A DNA stretch of 36,940 nt from Alistipes sp. GTDB lineage: Bacteria; Bacteroidota; Bacteroidia; Bacteroidales; Rikenellaceae. The stretch is from positions 1 to 36,940 of the forward strand of contig JAFTOU010000002.1 of NCBI GenBank assembly GCA_017463615.1. Reading direction: 5' to 3'. The translations under genes and the position numbers were made by a program. Each line of letters opens with the position of its first letter. The first letter of the stretch is position 1. Shown one piece after another: positions 1-7,385 of this stretch. Under the pieces are notes generated by a model. That model was not told the DNA's origin. It searched no databases and was given only the letters and a program-made list of their open reading frames with translations.

Positions 1-211
<211 letters not shown>

Positions 212-364
212 AAAAAATTATAATGTATCGTTAGAGTCCTGACTACTTCTTTTTCCTTAAAGGAAATTGACAGATAAATACTACACTTTCTCTCAATTTA
301 TAACCAGTAAATCAAAGAACCGTTTTCAAAAATTTCCTTCCCGTTTTAGGATGGAAAGCGGTTG
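212..364 (-). other. 16S rRNA leader with boxA-like sequence
   Basis: This is the transcribed leader between promoter P2 and the 16S gene. On the minus strand it holds GTTCTTTGAT at 320-311, resembling the boxA antitermination signal of rRNA leaders, and a hairpin-forming TTTCCTTTAAGGAAA at about 267-253 that could take part in precursor processing. The function is inferred from position. Confidence 0.4.
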
Positions 365-396
365 CAAAGGTAAAGCATATTTTTGAAACCACCAAA
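365..396 (-). promoter_or_regulatory. rRNA promoter P2 (Bacteroidetes consensus)
   Basis: Minus strand: TTTG (396-393), 20-base spacer, TACCTTTG (372-365). This is an exact match to the Bacteroidetes primary sigma pattern TTTG-N19-21-TAnnTTTG. Transcription would start near 358 and read into the 16S gene. Confidence 0.85.
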
Positions 397-501
397 TGTT
401 TTTGAAACTTTTTTTGAAAAACTTTTCAACATTTTATTCACACGATGTTGAAAACCTTTTTCAGAACCGTTGCAACCAGTGTTATTTCCTGATTGCGGGT
501 G

Positions 502-533
502 CAAAGATAGAGACAAAAAATTTACTGTGCAAA
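502..533 (-). promoter_or_regulatory. rRNA promoter P1 (Bacteroidetes consensus)
   Basis: Minus strand: TTTG (533-530), 20-base spacer, TATCTTTG (509-502). It lies 137 bases upstream of P2 with the same spacing, giving a tandem P1-P2 arrangement as in many rRNA operons. The sequence upstream and between is rich in A and T tracts, which could act as UP elements. Confidence 0.85.
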
Positions 534-682
534 TGTTTTGCAAACTTTTTTGCGTATTTTTTGAAAAAATTTTAATATTTCTTAAAAATGGGCGTTTATA
601 CCTATGTATATAATATATATAAGGGGCGATTGACTTTTCAGGGGTATTGCGACGGAAAAGGGTGTATGTAAGAAATTTTTAC

Positions 683-690
683 TATCTTTG
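683..690 (+). promoter_or_regulatory. Possible -7 box driving lspA
   Basis: TATCTTTG fits TAnnTTTG on the plus strand, 11 bases before the palindromic element that fills the gap to lspA. No TTTG is found at the right distance upstream, so this is a weaker call than the others. The rest of 534-682 holds only AT-rich sequence with a TATATATA-type tract near 605-622. Confidence 0.4.
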
Positions 691-700
691 TACCAAACAA

Positions 701-903
701 AACTAAAGGTAGGTTCTATAAATTAGGGCGAGTTGATTTTTGAGTATATTTTGAGCAGGTTTCTCAGCTCTTTTGAAGGCGCAATAGCCTATTACAACTG
801 AGAAAAGGTGAGAAAGATGTCAAAATAGACCAAAAAGCAACCGCAATAGAATCTACTCAAAAGCGAAAATAATATTTACTAATTTATAGAACATACCTTA
901 GTT
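701..903. repeat. 200-bp near-palindromic (MITE-like) element before lspA
   Basis: The ends are inverted repeats. The left arm at 701-726 contains GGTTCTATAAATTAG, and the right arm at 879-903 contains CTAATTTATAGAAC. Over about 25 positions they differ by one substitution and one indel. The complementarity continues inward: TTTTTGAGTATATT on the left pairs with AATCTACTCAAAA on the right, and TTTCTCAG pairs with CTGAGAAA around a loop near 790. The whole stretch can therefore fold as one long imperfect hairpin. No protein is encoded. The right end stops exactly at the lspA ATG. It could be a non-autonomous transposon remnant or a structured 5' leader. Confidence 0.75.
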
Positions 904-1509
904 ATGAATTGGAAAAAGATATCTTTAATATTTGCGGTGTTAATAATTGCCGACCAATTGTTGAAAATTTGGATCAAGACCCACATGCACCTTGACGAGG
1001 CGATAGTGGTATTCCCCGACTGGTTTCAGCTTCGCTTTGTGGAGAACAACGGCGCAGCCTTCGGTATGCAGATTGCAAGTGGCGGAGGTTTTGACTGGGG
1101 AAAGTTGCTGCTCAGCCTCTTTCGTGTAGGTCTGGTGGGTGCGATGTTCTACTACATCAACTACCTGCTCAAGCAGAAGGCGCCGACGGGAGTTATTGTC
1201 GGATTGGTGCTCATCGCTGCCGGTGCAATAGGTAATATTATTGACAGCGCCTTCTACGGACTTATCTTCTCAGCCTCAACACCTGCGACGGTGGCGGAGT
1301 TTGGTGGCAGCTATGCCCCATTTATGATGGGTCGCGTGGTGGATATGTTCTACTTCCCGCTCTTCCAGTGGAACAGCTGTCCGAGCTGGCTGAGCTTCCT
1401 GGTAGATTCGCGCAACTACTTCTTCGGTGCGATATTCAACCTTGCCGATGCATATATATCGGTGGCGGTGGTCTACCTGCTGATATTCCAGTACAAGTTC
1501 TTCAAGTAG
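904..1509 (+). CDS. lspA: Lipoprotein signal peptidase (signal peptidase II)
   Basis: This inner-membrane aspartyl protease cleaves the signal peptide of diacylglyceryl-modified prolipoproteins. Family landmarks are in order: ADQLLKIWIK in the first membrane helix (residues 16-25), ENNGAAFG (47-54), GAIGNIID, GRVVDMF with catalytic Asp147, and FNLADAYI with catalytic Asp182. At 201 residues it is longer than the enterobacterial enzyme (about 165), as is usual in Bacteroidetes, owing to inserts between helices. The ATG directly follows the inverted-repeat element, so no separate ribosome binding site is visible. Its product would process all the lipoproteins in this window. A terminator follows at 1528. 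Confidence 0.96.
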   Translation: MNWKKISLIFAVLIIADQLLKIWIKTHMHLDEAIVVFPDWFQLRFVENNGAAFGMQIASGGGFDWGKLLLSLFRVGLVGAMFYYINYLLKQKAPTGVIVGLVLIAAGAIGNIIDSAFYGLIFSASTPATVAEFGGSYAPFMMGRVVDMFYFPLFQWNSCPSWLSFLVDSRNYFFGAIFNLADAYISVAVVYLLIFQYKFFK

Positions 1510-1527
1510 GGCAAGATATTGTGTTAC

Positions 1528-1562
1528 AAAGACATCTCTGCGGAGGTGTCTTTATTTTTTTA
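1528..1562 (+). terminator. Intrinsic terminator after lspA
   Basis: The stem AAAGACATCTC / GAGGTGTCTTT with loop TGCG (one T-G wobble) is followed by a T-rich run. It lies 18 bases after the lspA stop. Confidence 0.85.
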
Positions 1563-1572
1563 TGCCTAAACC

Positions 1573-1603
1573 TTTGAAATGTTCTGAAAAATTATTAACT
1601 TTG
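1573..1603 (+). promoter_or_regulatory. Promoter of the peptide-lipoprotein unit
   Basis: TTTG (1573-1576), 19-base spacer, TAACTTTG (1596-1603). This consensus Bacteroidetes promoter would start transcription near 1610, about 50 bases before the small ORF at 1661. Confidence 0.8.
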
Positions 1604-1660
1604 AGCAAATATTGCATTATATTTATTTAATAATTTTAATATTTACCTAAAACTCTATCT

Positions 1661-1792
1661 ATGAAAAGAACTAATCTTGGTGTATACACTACACCGCAGC
1701 TCCGAGAGCTGAATGTTCGCTGCGAGGCAGGTTTCGCCACCAGCGTAGGCATTGACGGCGTCACCCCTGAGGATGGCGTATGGGACGAGTAA
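1661..1792 (+). CDS. Unrecognised 43-residue peptide encoded upstream of a surface lipoprotein
   Basis: ATG at 1661, stop TAA at 1790-1792. The peptide begins MKRTNLGVYTTPQLRELNV and ends GVTPEDGVWDE. It has no signal peptide and no membrane segment. The N-terminal half is basic with a Tyr-Thr-Thr-Pro turn, the middle has EAGFATS, and the C-terminal tail is acidic with a single Trp. A consensus promoter lies about 50 bases upstream, and the next gene starts 23 bases after the stop, so the two are probably co-transcribed. From memory, Bacteroidales genomes hold many 40-55-residue hypothetical proteins of this plan (Tyr-x-x-Pro near the start, Glu-Gly-Phe and Ser in the middle, acidic Trp-containing tail) near surface-protein genes, with no function I know of. 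It could be a peptide signal, a modified-peptide precursor or a leader ORF. The codons look like those of neighbouring genes. Confidence 0.7.
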   Translation: MKRTNLGVYTTPQLRELNVRCEAGFATSVGIDGVTPEDGVWDE

Positions 1793-1815
1793 TAACCAAT
1801 AAACAGACTAAAATT

Positions 1816-4530
1816 ATGAAGAAGATTTATGCTATTTTCGGTCTGGCATTGGCTATGCTGACCGCAGGTTGCGCAAAGGATGCAACCGAGGATGTCGCTG
1901 TAGGCGGCAAAGTTGTTCTGGGCGTAGGTATCGTGGATACCCGTACCGCTCTGGGCGAGCTTAATGGTGCGAAGTATGATGTTGTATGGTCTGAGAATGA
2001 CGCTGTAGCTGTAAACGGCGTGGCTTCTGAGGCTTTGGCTGCAGCTGCTGCAGGCAAGACAACCGCAGAGTTTACTGTAAGTGGCGTTAGCGCTCCTTAC
2101 TCAGTGCTCTACCCTGCTAATATTCTGGGCGCTGATGGTAACATCACCGTTGCTACTGAGCAGAGCTACACCGCTGGCTCATTTGCAAGTGGCTCGGCTG
2201 TGCTGGTGGGCTACTCTAACACTGAGAATGTGATGCTGCACAACCTCTACAGCTTCGTGAAGATTACTATCAACAAGGGCGGCGATGAGACCCTGAAGTC
2301 TGTAACCCTGATTGCTAAGGGCGGCGAGGCTATCTCTGGTACTTTCGCTGTAGACTATCAGAACGCAACTATCAGCCCACTGGCTGGTAAGGACCTTATC
2401 CGCGTATCTGCTGCTGAGGGTATCCCTTATGTAGACGGCAAGGCTGAGGTTATCATTGCTGTTCCTGCTGGCGAGTACGCTCAGGGCTTCGGTCTGAAGA
2501 TTGTTGATAACGCCGGTAAGGCTATGGAGAAGAGCGCATACACCGCTACAGGCCTCACTGCTCCTGCAGGTGTGCTGCTCAATATGCCAGCTATCACCTA
2601 CGCAGGTGCTGAGCAGAGCGTGGTGACTATCAACAACGCAGCAGAGCTTCAGGCTGTAATGGCTCAGGCTACTGCCGAGTTCACTGGCACTGTTGTTCTG
2701 GGTGCAGATATTGATATGACTGGTGTTACTATCACTCCAGTGGCTGAGTTCAACGGTACTCTTGACGGTCAGGGCTACGCTCTGAAGAACTGGACATCTT
2801 CTGAGGGTCTGTTTACTATGAACAACGGTACTATCAAGAACCTCGTTATTGACGAGTCTTGCGTGCTGACCCTTCCAGTAATCACTGAGGCGGCTATGAT
2901 TGGCTTCGTTACCGACCAGAACACAGGTCTTGTATACGGTTGTGTAAACAATGCAGACATCAACCTCACCCTTGAGGCGGATCTTGCCTTCCAGTATAAG
3001 GTGGGTGCTATCGTTGGTTACTCTTCAGAGGCTGGTAAGGTATCTAACTGTATCAACAATGGCGATATTACCATCTACTTCCCTGCAATTACTGCAGCTT
3101 CTGACTATATCGGTGGTGTTGTTGGTAACACATCTATGAGCGATGCTGCAAATGTAGCCGTTGAGAACTGTATCAACAATGGCGACATCACCTTGACCGT
3201 TCAGGGCGGTGGTAAGAATGTCTATATCGGTGGTATTAGCGGTGCTTGCAACAACAAGGGAGTTATTAACGACTGTATCAACAATGGCGCTGTAACTTAC
3301 AACTTCATCGGTGGTGGTGGCGGTGCTTACCCTAACCAGGGTGGTATTGTAGGCTACACAGCTTGTACAATCAACTACTGTAAGAACTATGGCGATGTAA
3401 CATTCTATACTGAGGGTGAGTCTGTAACTCGTCCAGCAGTAGCAGGTATCGCAGGTTATGTATCTAAGACCGTTAAGGGTTGTGAGAACTACGGTAAGAT
3501 TAAGGCTGAGGGTGTAAAGTTTGCAAAGGCTAACTCTGCAGATGCATCTGGTGCTGGTGGTGAGCAGTGGCCTGTATTCGGTGGTTGCTTCGGCTGCGTA
3601 GGTAGTGTTGCAAAGAATGGCACTGCTGATATTGAGGATTGTAACAACTACGGCGAGGTGCTGGTTATCAACCCTAATGGTAGCTGCCGCTTCGGTGCTG
3701 CAGGTGTTGTTGGTGAGCCTTGCGGTAATGTTAAGAACTGCCACAACTATGCTAAGGTTGATGTTACTGGTGGTTCTCAGGCATACCTCGGAGGTGTTGT
3801 AGGTTTCCACTATACAGCAAATGAGAAGGTTATGGAGAATTGTACAAACGAGGGCGAGATTATCCTTCGTGAGGGTACTTACTACTATGCAGCAGCAAGC
3901 AAGGATATCTCAGAAGCTGCTTACCAGTATGTTGGTGGTATTGTAGGTTCTTACAATTCGTATACTAATTTCAAGGCTATCAACTGTGTAAATAAGGGTG
4001 CTGTTAAGTCTGACTGCCGTCTACCAGTTCTGATTGGTGGTGTATATGGTAGCCTGCGTGGTACTGCAGAGAACTGCGTAAACTACGGCAAGGTTACAAG
4101 CAACGGCAACTATGGCGATATCTCAGGTAAGCCAACAGCAGTTACAGGTTTCGCTGGCTTCGGTGGCGGTAGCTCTGTAAATTGCGCTAACTATGGCGAT
4201 GTAGAGGTTACAAATGCAACTGGCGTTTGCGTAGCTACAGCGATGTTGGGTAATGTAGGTAACACTGAGCAGAGCCACACTGGCGCTACTCTGAAGTGTA
4301 ATGTTGCCTCTAACCTCACCACTGCGCTTATCGCTGCATCGCAGGTTAATAATGCAAAGACTACTACCTTTGGTACTGCAGAGTCTCCAATCTCTATTGA
4401 GGGCGTAACTCTCAATGGTACAGCTGTTACAGCCGAGAGCCTTGCAACTACTCCTATCGTAGGCGTTACCGAGGAGGCAAATGTTGCAAACCTTGTCTAC
4501 GCCGTTGGTACAACTATCGTGGTTAAGTAA
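1816..4530 (+). CDS. Large surface lipoprotein: fimbrillin-like N-terminus plus beta-helix (GLUG-type) repeats
   Basis: The 904-residue product starts MKKIYAIFG at 1816. An upstream in-frame ATG at 1780 lies inside the small peptide gene and is rejected. The signal peptide ends in a lipobox (LTAGC, Cys19). A Thr-Arg pair follows at 42-43, where fimbrillin-type lipoproteins are cut. Residues about 30-270 form an all-beta domain resembling that of fimbrillins and of the lipoprotein at 16495-19044 (VWSENDAVAV here, VWTESDKVSV there). From about residue 290, and most clearly from about 375 to 830, units of 30-45 residues repeat the pattern C-x-N-x-G-D-I then Y-x-GG-I-x-G, as in GLUG and other right-handed beta-helix proteins of adhesins and IgA-protease-like surface proteins. 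It is probably an exposed adhesin or glycan-binding protein; no catalytic motif is visible. It is the second gene of a two-gene unit. Confidence 0.85.
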   Translation: MKKIYAIFGLALAMLTAGCAKDATEDVAVGGKVVLGVGIVDTRTALGELNGAKYDVVWSENDAVAVNGVASEALAAAAAGKTTAEFTVSGVSAPYSVLYPANILGADGNITVATEQSYTAGSFASGSAVLVGYSNTENVMLHNLYSFVKITINKGGDETLKSVTLIAKGGEAISGTFAVDYQNATISPLAGKDLIRVSAAEGIPYVDGKAEVIIAVPAGEYAQGFGLKIVDNAGKAMEKSAYTATGLTAPAGVLLNMPAITYAGAEQSVVTINNAAELQAVMAQATAEFTGTVVLGADIDMTGVTITPVAEFNGTLDGQGYALKNWTSSEGLFTMNNGTIKNLVIDESCVLTLPVITEAAMIGFVTDQNTGLVYGCVNNADINLTLEADLAFQYKVGAIVGYSSEAGKVSNCINNGDITIYFPAITAASDYIGGVVGNTSMSDAANVAVENCINNGDITLTVQGGGKNVYIGGISGACNNKGVINDCINNGAVTYNFIGGGGGAYPNQGGIVGYTACTINYCKNYGDVTFYTEGESVTRPAVAGIAGYVSKTVKGCENYGKIKAEGVKFAKANSADASGAGGEQWPVFGGCFGCVGSVAKNGTADIEDCNNYGEVLVINPNGSCRFGAAGVVGEPCGNVKNCHNYAKVDVTGGSQAYLGGVVGFHYTANEKVMENCTNEGEIILREGTYYYAAASKDISEAAYQYVGGIVGSYNSYTNFKAINCVNKGAVKSDCRLPVLIGGVYGSLRGTAENCVNYGKVTSNGNYGDISGKPTAVTGFAGFGGGSSVNCANYGDVEVTNATGVCVATAMLGNVGNTEQSHTGATLKCNVASNLTTALIAASQVNNAKTTTFGTAESPISIEGVTLNGTAVTAESLATTPIVGVTEEANVANLVYAVGTTIVVK

Positions 4531-4550
4531 CAACAACGACACCCAATAAA

Positions 4551-4577
4551 AAAGCACCCTGCGGGGTGCTTTTTTTT
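4551..4577 (+). terminator. Intrinsic terminator of the peptide-lipoprotein unit
   Basis: Stem GCACCC / GGGTGC with loop TGCG (4554-4569), flanked by an A run before and eight T after. The T run merges into the first heptamer of the repeat array that follows. Confidence 0.92.
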
Positions 4578-4650
4578 GCTGTTGGCTATTGGCTATTAGC
4601 CATTGGCCATTGGCCATTAGCTTTTCAGAGGTGTCGCTGCGCGACAGTGT
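4575..4650 (+). repeat. Heptamer array plus short hairpin (composite repeat, copy 1)
   Basis: From 4582 there are six 7-base units: TTGGCTA, TTGGCTA, TTAGCCA, TTGGCCA, TTGGCCA, TTAGCTT, with a degenerate unit TTTGCTG before them. Next come TTCAGAGG and the hairpin TGTCGC-TGC-GCGACA (4632-4646). The same array-hairpin unit recurs near 8058, 14326, 21407, 25668 and 29126. Confidence 0.85.
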
Positions 4651-4696
4651 AAGGGGCACTACTTTCAGATATACTGATACTGATACCGACTCGGAG

Positions 4697-4802
4697 TAAG
4701 CCATATTTTGTTGGCTCGTCTACGACGACCCTTCCTCCTCGCGGCTCGGCATAGTCTGCAAGCAGCCTCTGCTCTCGCTCCGCAGCGTCGGTTGTCAGAG
4801 TG
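4697..4802 (+). repeat. 106-bp direct repeat, copy A
   Basis: It begins TAAGCCATATTTTG and ends GGTTGTCAGAGTG. It reads as identical over 106 bases to 4899-5004. The preceding bases (GATACCGACTCGGAG versus GACACCGACTCAGAT) are also related. No gene is evident. The unit contains CGTCTACGACG, a small palindrome. Confidence 0.9.
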
Positions 4803-4898
4803 GCACCTCCTCGGAGTAAAAAAAGAAATCTAATTTTAGGTGTGGATTTACAACGCTCGGCAAAAAAATCAACCGCAGACACTGACACCGACTCAGAT

Positions 4899-5004
4899 TA
4901 AGCCATATTTTGTTGGCTCGTCTACGACGACCCTTCCTCCTCGCGGCTCGGCATAGTCTGCAAGCAGCCTCTGCTCTCGCTCCGCAGCGTCGGTTGTCAG
5001 AGTG
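4899..5004 (+). repeat. 106-bp direct repeat, copy B
   Basis: Identical to copy A, 202 bases downstream. Between the copies, 4847-4866 carries TTTACAACGCTCGGCAAAAA, which recurs with one difference at 8168-8187 in another composite repeat. Together 4531-5118 is a 588-base stretch with no protein gene. Confidence 0.9.
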
Positions 5005-5025
5005 TGTCAGATACGGTGCATCGTG

Positions 5026-5072
5026 AAAAAGAGCAGTCGCGGATAGTACTAAAGCGTACAGCCGCGACTGCT
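5026..5072 (-). terminator. Terminator hairpin with conserved GTACTAAAGCGTAC loop (after EF-G paralogue)
   Basis: An 11-bp perfect stem AGCAGTCGCGG (5032-5042) / CCGCGACTGCT (5062-5072) encloses a 19-base loop, ATAGTACTAAAGCGTACAG. Read leftward, the stem is followed by C and a T run (5030-5026), so it can terminate the leftward gene ending at 5119. The same loop core occurs at 8203-8216 and 14413-14426 on different stems. Confidence 0.8.
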
Positions 5073-5073
5073 A

Positions 5074-5117
5074 TTTAAGGGATGTGCCGTAGGTGGCACG
5101 CTATCACAACAAAATGG
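5074..5117 (+). repeat. 44-base repeat shared with 27139-27183
   Basis: Both copies share TTTAAGGGATG, GCCGTA and CTATCACrACAAAAT in the same order with small differences between. Here it lies directly against the stop codon of the leftward gene at 5119, and contains the small hairpin GTGCC-GTAGGT-GGCAC. Confidence 0.65.
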
Positions 5118-5118
5118 T

Positions 5119-7272
5119 TTACTCCTCGTCGGTATCAGTATAAGCCTTCAACAACTTATCCTGCACATCCGATGGAACCTGCTCGTATGCCTCAAAGCGC
5201 ATGGTGTAGGTAGCAGCGCCGGAGGTGAGGGATGAGAGGGTGGTTGAGTAGCGATAGAGCTCAGCCAGAGGCACGCGAGCCTGGAGGCGGTCAAAGCCCT
5301 TATCGTGGTCCATACCCATAATCATTGCGCGGCGGTTCTGCAGATCACTCATAACAGAGCCCATATACTCTGATGGTGTGAGCACCTCTACGCTATAGAT
5401 AGGCTCCATAATCTTCGGACCTGCGTTGCGGAATGCCTCCTTGAAGGCGTTACGAGCAGCGAGCTTAAATGAGAGCTCATTTGAATCTACTGGGTGCATC
5501 TTACCATCATAAACAATCACGCGGATATCACGAGCGTAAGAACCTGTGAGTGGGCCCTCGTCCATCTTCTCCATAATACCCTTAAGGATAGCTGGCATAA
5601 AGCGAGCATCAATAGCACCACCAACGATAGAGTTGTAGTACTGCAGCTTACCGCCCCAAGGAAGGTCATACTCCTCCTTACCCTTGATATTCACGGTAAC
5701 CTCCTTGCCGCCAGACTTATACTTTGAAGGCTCGCCGATACCCTCGTAGTAAGGCTCAATAACGATATGTACCTCACCAAACTGACCTGCACCACCAGAC
5801 TGCTTCTTGTGGCGGTAGTCTGCCATAGCGACCTTAGTAATAGTCTCACGGTATGGGATACGAGGAGCGAAGAACTCCATCTCCACCTTACTATCTGCAA
5901 GGATGCGAGCACGCAGGATATTGAGGTGGTGCTCACCCTGACCCTGGATAATGGTCTGCTTAAGCTCCTTAGAGTACTCTACAAGGATAGTTGGGTCCTC
6001 AAAGCGAGCGTCCAGAAGCAACTTGCCGAGTTTCTCCTCGTTAGCCTGATCCTTAGCCTTAACAGCAGCGCGGTAGCGTGGCTCAGGGAATACGATAGGC
6101 TCAACAGCAACAGGTGCACTTGGAGCTGCGAGGGTGTCGTTTGTACGAGTGCCCTTCAGCTTCACGGTGCAACCGATATCACCAGCCTCAAGCTGGGTAA
6201 CCTTGATACGGTTCTTACCTGCAACAGCGAAGAGCTGAGAGAGCTTCTCCTTATTGCCAGTGCGAGAGTTTACAAGCTCCATACCCTCGGTTACAGTACC
6301 ACGAACTACGCGGAAGTAGTTGATCTCGCCGATGTGGTGCTCCATCTGGCTCTTGAATACGAACAGAGCCACTGGTGCGGTCTCGTCTGCAGGCATAGCC
6401 TCGCCCTCAACGGTGAGGAAGTCTGGTGCCTTAGTAGGACCTGGAGCAACATTGATGATGAACTCCATCAGACGCTTAGTACCGATGTCGCGCTTACCGC
6501 TGGTAACGAAGATAGGCATAACCTTACGGTTAGCAACACCGAGCTTCAGACCTGAGCGGATATCGTCCTGAGTAAGGGTACCCTTGTCAAAGTAGAGCTC
6601 CATAAGAGCGTCGTCATACTCTGCAGCGGTCTCTACCAGCTCCTGATTGAGAGCCTTTGCACGCTCCATCTCAGACTCTGGAATCTCAAGCTCCTCGCGA
6701 GTACCGTTCTCGTCAGTGAAGCGATACATCTTCATCATCAGAACATCCACGAAAGAGTTGAAGCCTACGCCCTGGTTTACAGGATACTGAACAACTACAG
6801 GCTTTACGATAGAGTCAGCCTTGATGCTCTCCAGTGTAGACTCGTAGTTAGCCTTGTCGGCATCCAGCTGGTTGATAACACCGATAAGTGGCTTATTGAG
6901 GATGCTTGCATAGCGAGCCTGAATCTCGTTACCTACCTCCCAGCCGGTCTGAGCATTTACAAGCATAACGCCCACATCACCCACCTTGAAGGCAGAGAAG
7001 AGGTTGCCGCAGAAGTCGTCAGAACCTGGACAGTCAATAATATTGAGCTTGCGACCCATAAACTCAGTAAAGAGTGTAGTCGCGTAGATAGAGCGCTTGT
7101 ACTCATGCTCAATGTCGGTGTTATCCGACAGAGTGTTGTTGTTTTCAATACTACCCCTACGGTCAATAACCTTACCTTCGTAAGCCATAGCCTCTGCAAG
7201 GGTAGTCTTACCCGAGCCTGGAGCACCTATCAGAACGATGTTCTTAATCTCTTTTGGTGAATAGTTTTTCAT
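5119..7272 (-). CDS. fusA2: Elongation factor G paralogue with degenerate GTPase motifs (EF-G2 type)
   Basis: The 717 residues have the EF-G domain order, including domain IV RETITKVAMADYRHKKQSGG and the domain V region MGSVMSDLQNRRAMIMGM. The P-loop is intact (GAPGSGKT, 16-23). Elsewhere the GTPase signature departs from EF-G: switch I lacks RGITI (here KRSIYA, 59-64), the DTPGH motif is DCPGS (80-84) so the catalytic His is Ser84, and NKMD is NQLD (134-137). A second EF-G of this kind is known in gut Bacteroides and has been reported to support translocation without GTP hydrolysis; equivalence here is an inference. A TetM-type ribosome-protection protein is less likely. The gene is alone, with a 113-base leader in which I see no clear promoter, and ends at a hairpin terminator. 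Confidence 0.85.
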   Translation of the reverse strand: MKNYSPKEIKNIVLIGAPGSGKTTLAEAMAYEGKVIDRRGSIENNNTLSDNTDIEHEYKRSIYATTLFTEFMGRKLNIIDCPGSDDFCGNLFSAFKVGDVGVMLVNAQTGWEVGNEIQARYASILNKPLIGVINQLDADKANYESTLESIKADSIVKPVVVQYPVNQGVGFNSFVDVLMMKMYRFTDENGTREELEIPESEMERAKALNQELVETAAEYDDALMELYFDKGTLTQDDIRSGLKLGVANRKVMPIFVTSGKRDIGTKRLMEFIINVAPGPTKAPDFLTVEGEAMPADETAPVALFVFKSQMEHHIGEINYFRVVRGTVTEGMELVNSRTGNKEKLSQLFAVAGKNRIKVTQLEAGDIGCTVKLKGTRTNDTLAAPSAPVAVEPIVFPEPRYRAAVKAKDQANEEKLGKLLLDARFEDPTILVEYSKELKQTIIQGQGEHHLNILRARILADSKVEMEFFAPRIPYRETITKVAMADYRHKKQSGGAGQFGEVHIVIEPYYEGIGEPSKYKSGGKEVTVNIKGKEEYDLPWGGKLQYYNSIVGGAIDARFMPAILKGIMEKMDEGPLTGSYARDIRVIVYDGKMHPVDSNELSFKLAARNAFKEAFRNAGPKIMEPIYSVEVLTPSEYMGSVMSDLQNRRAMIMGMDHDKGFDRLQARVPLAELYRYSTTLSSLTSGAATYTMRFEAYEQVPSDVQDKLLKAYTDTDEE

Positions 7273-7385
7273 TTTAGTTCTATAATTTTAAGGTTTTTAC
7301 TAACTTTTAGTTCAAAGTCCGTTTTCAGTCTATAAAATTAAGCACTTTTTTTTGAACCGCCAAGCGTTTTACAAAAAATCTGCAT

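Noticed and set aside
212-900. tRNA or other RNA gene upstream of the rRNA
   Set aside because: No cloverleaf-like pattern or conserved T-loop was found; the region is AT-rich promoter and repeat sequence.
701-903. A transposase gene or full insertion sequence
   Set aside because: Too short and without any coding frame; only a non-autonomous element or leader structure can be supported.
1780-1815. N-terminal extension of the beta-helix lipoprotein from an ATG at 1780
   Set aside because: It overlaps the small peptide gene, and the added residues would put a charged stretch in front of a perfect SpII signal peptide.
4623-4888. Small leftward reading frames over 4123-4888
   Set aside because: They run through the repeat arrays and duplicated 106-bp units and have no recognisable protein features.
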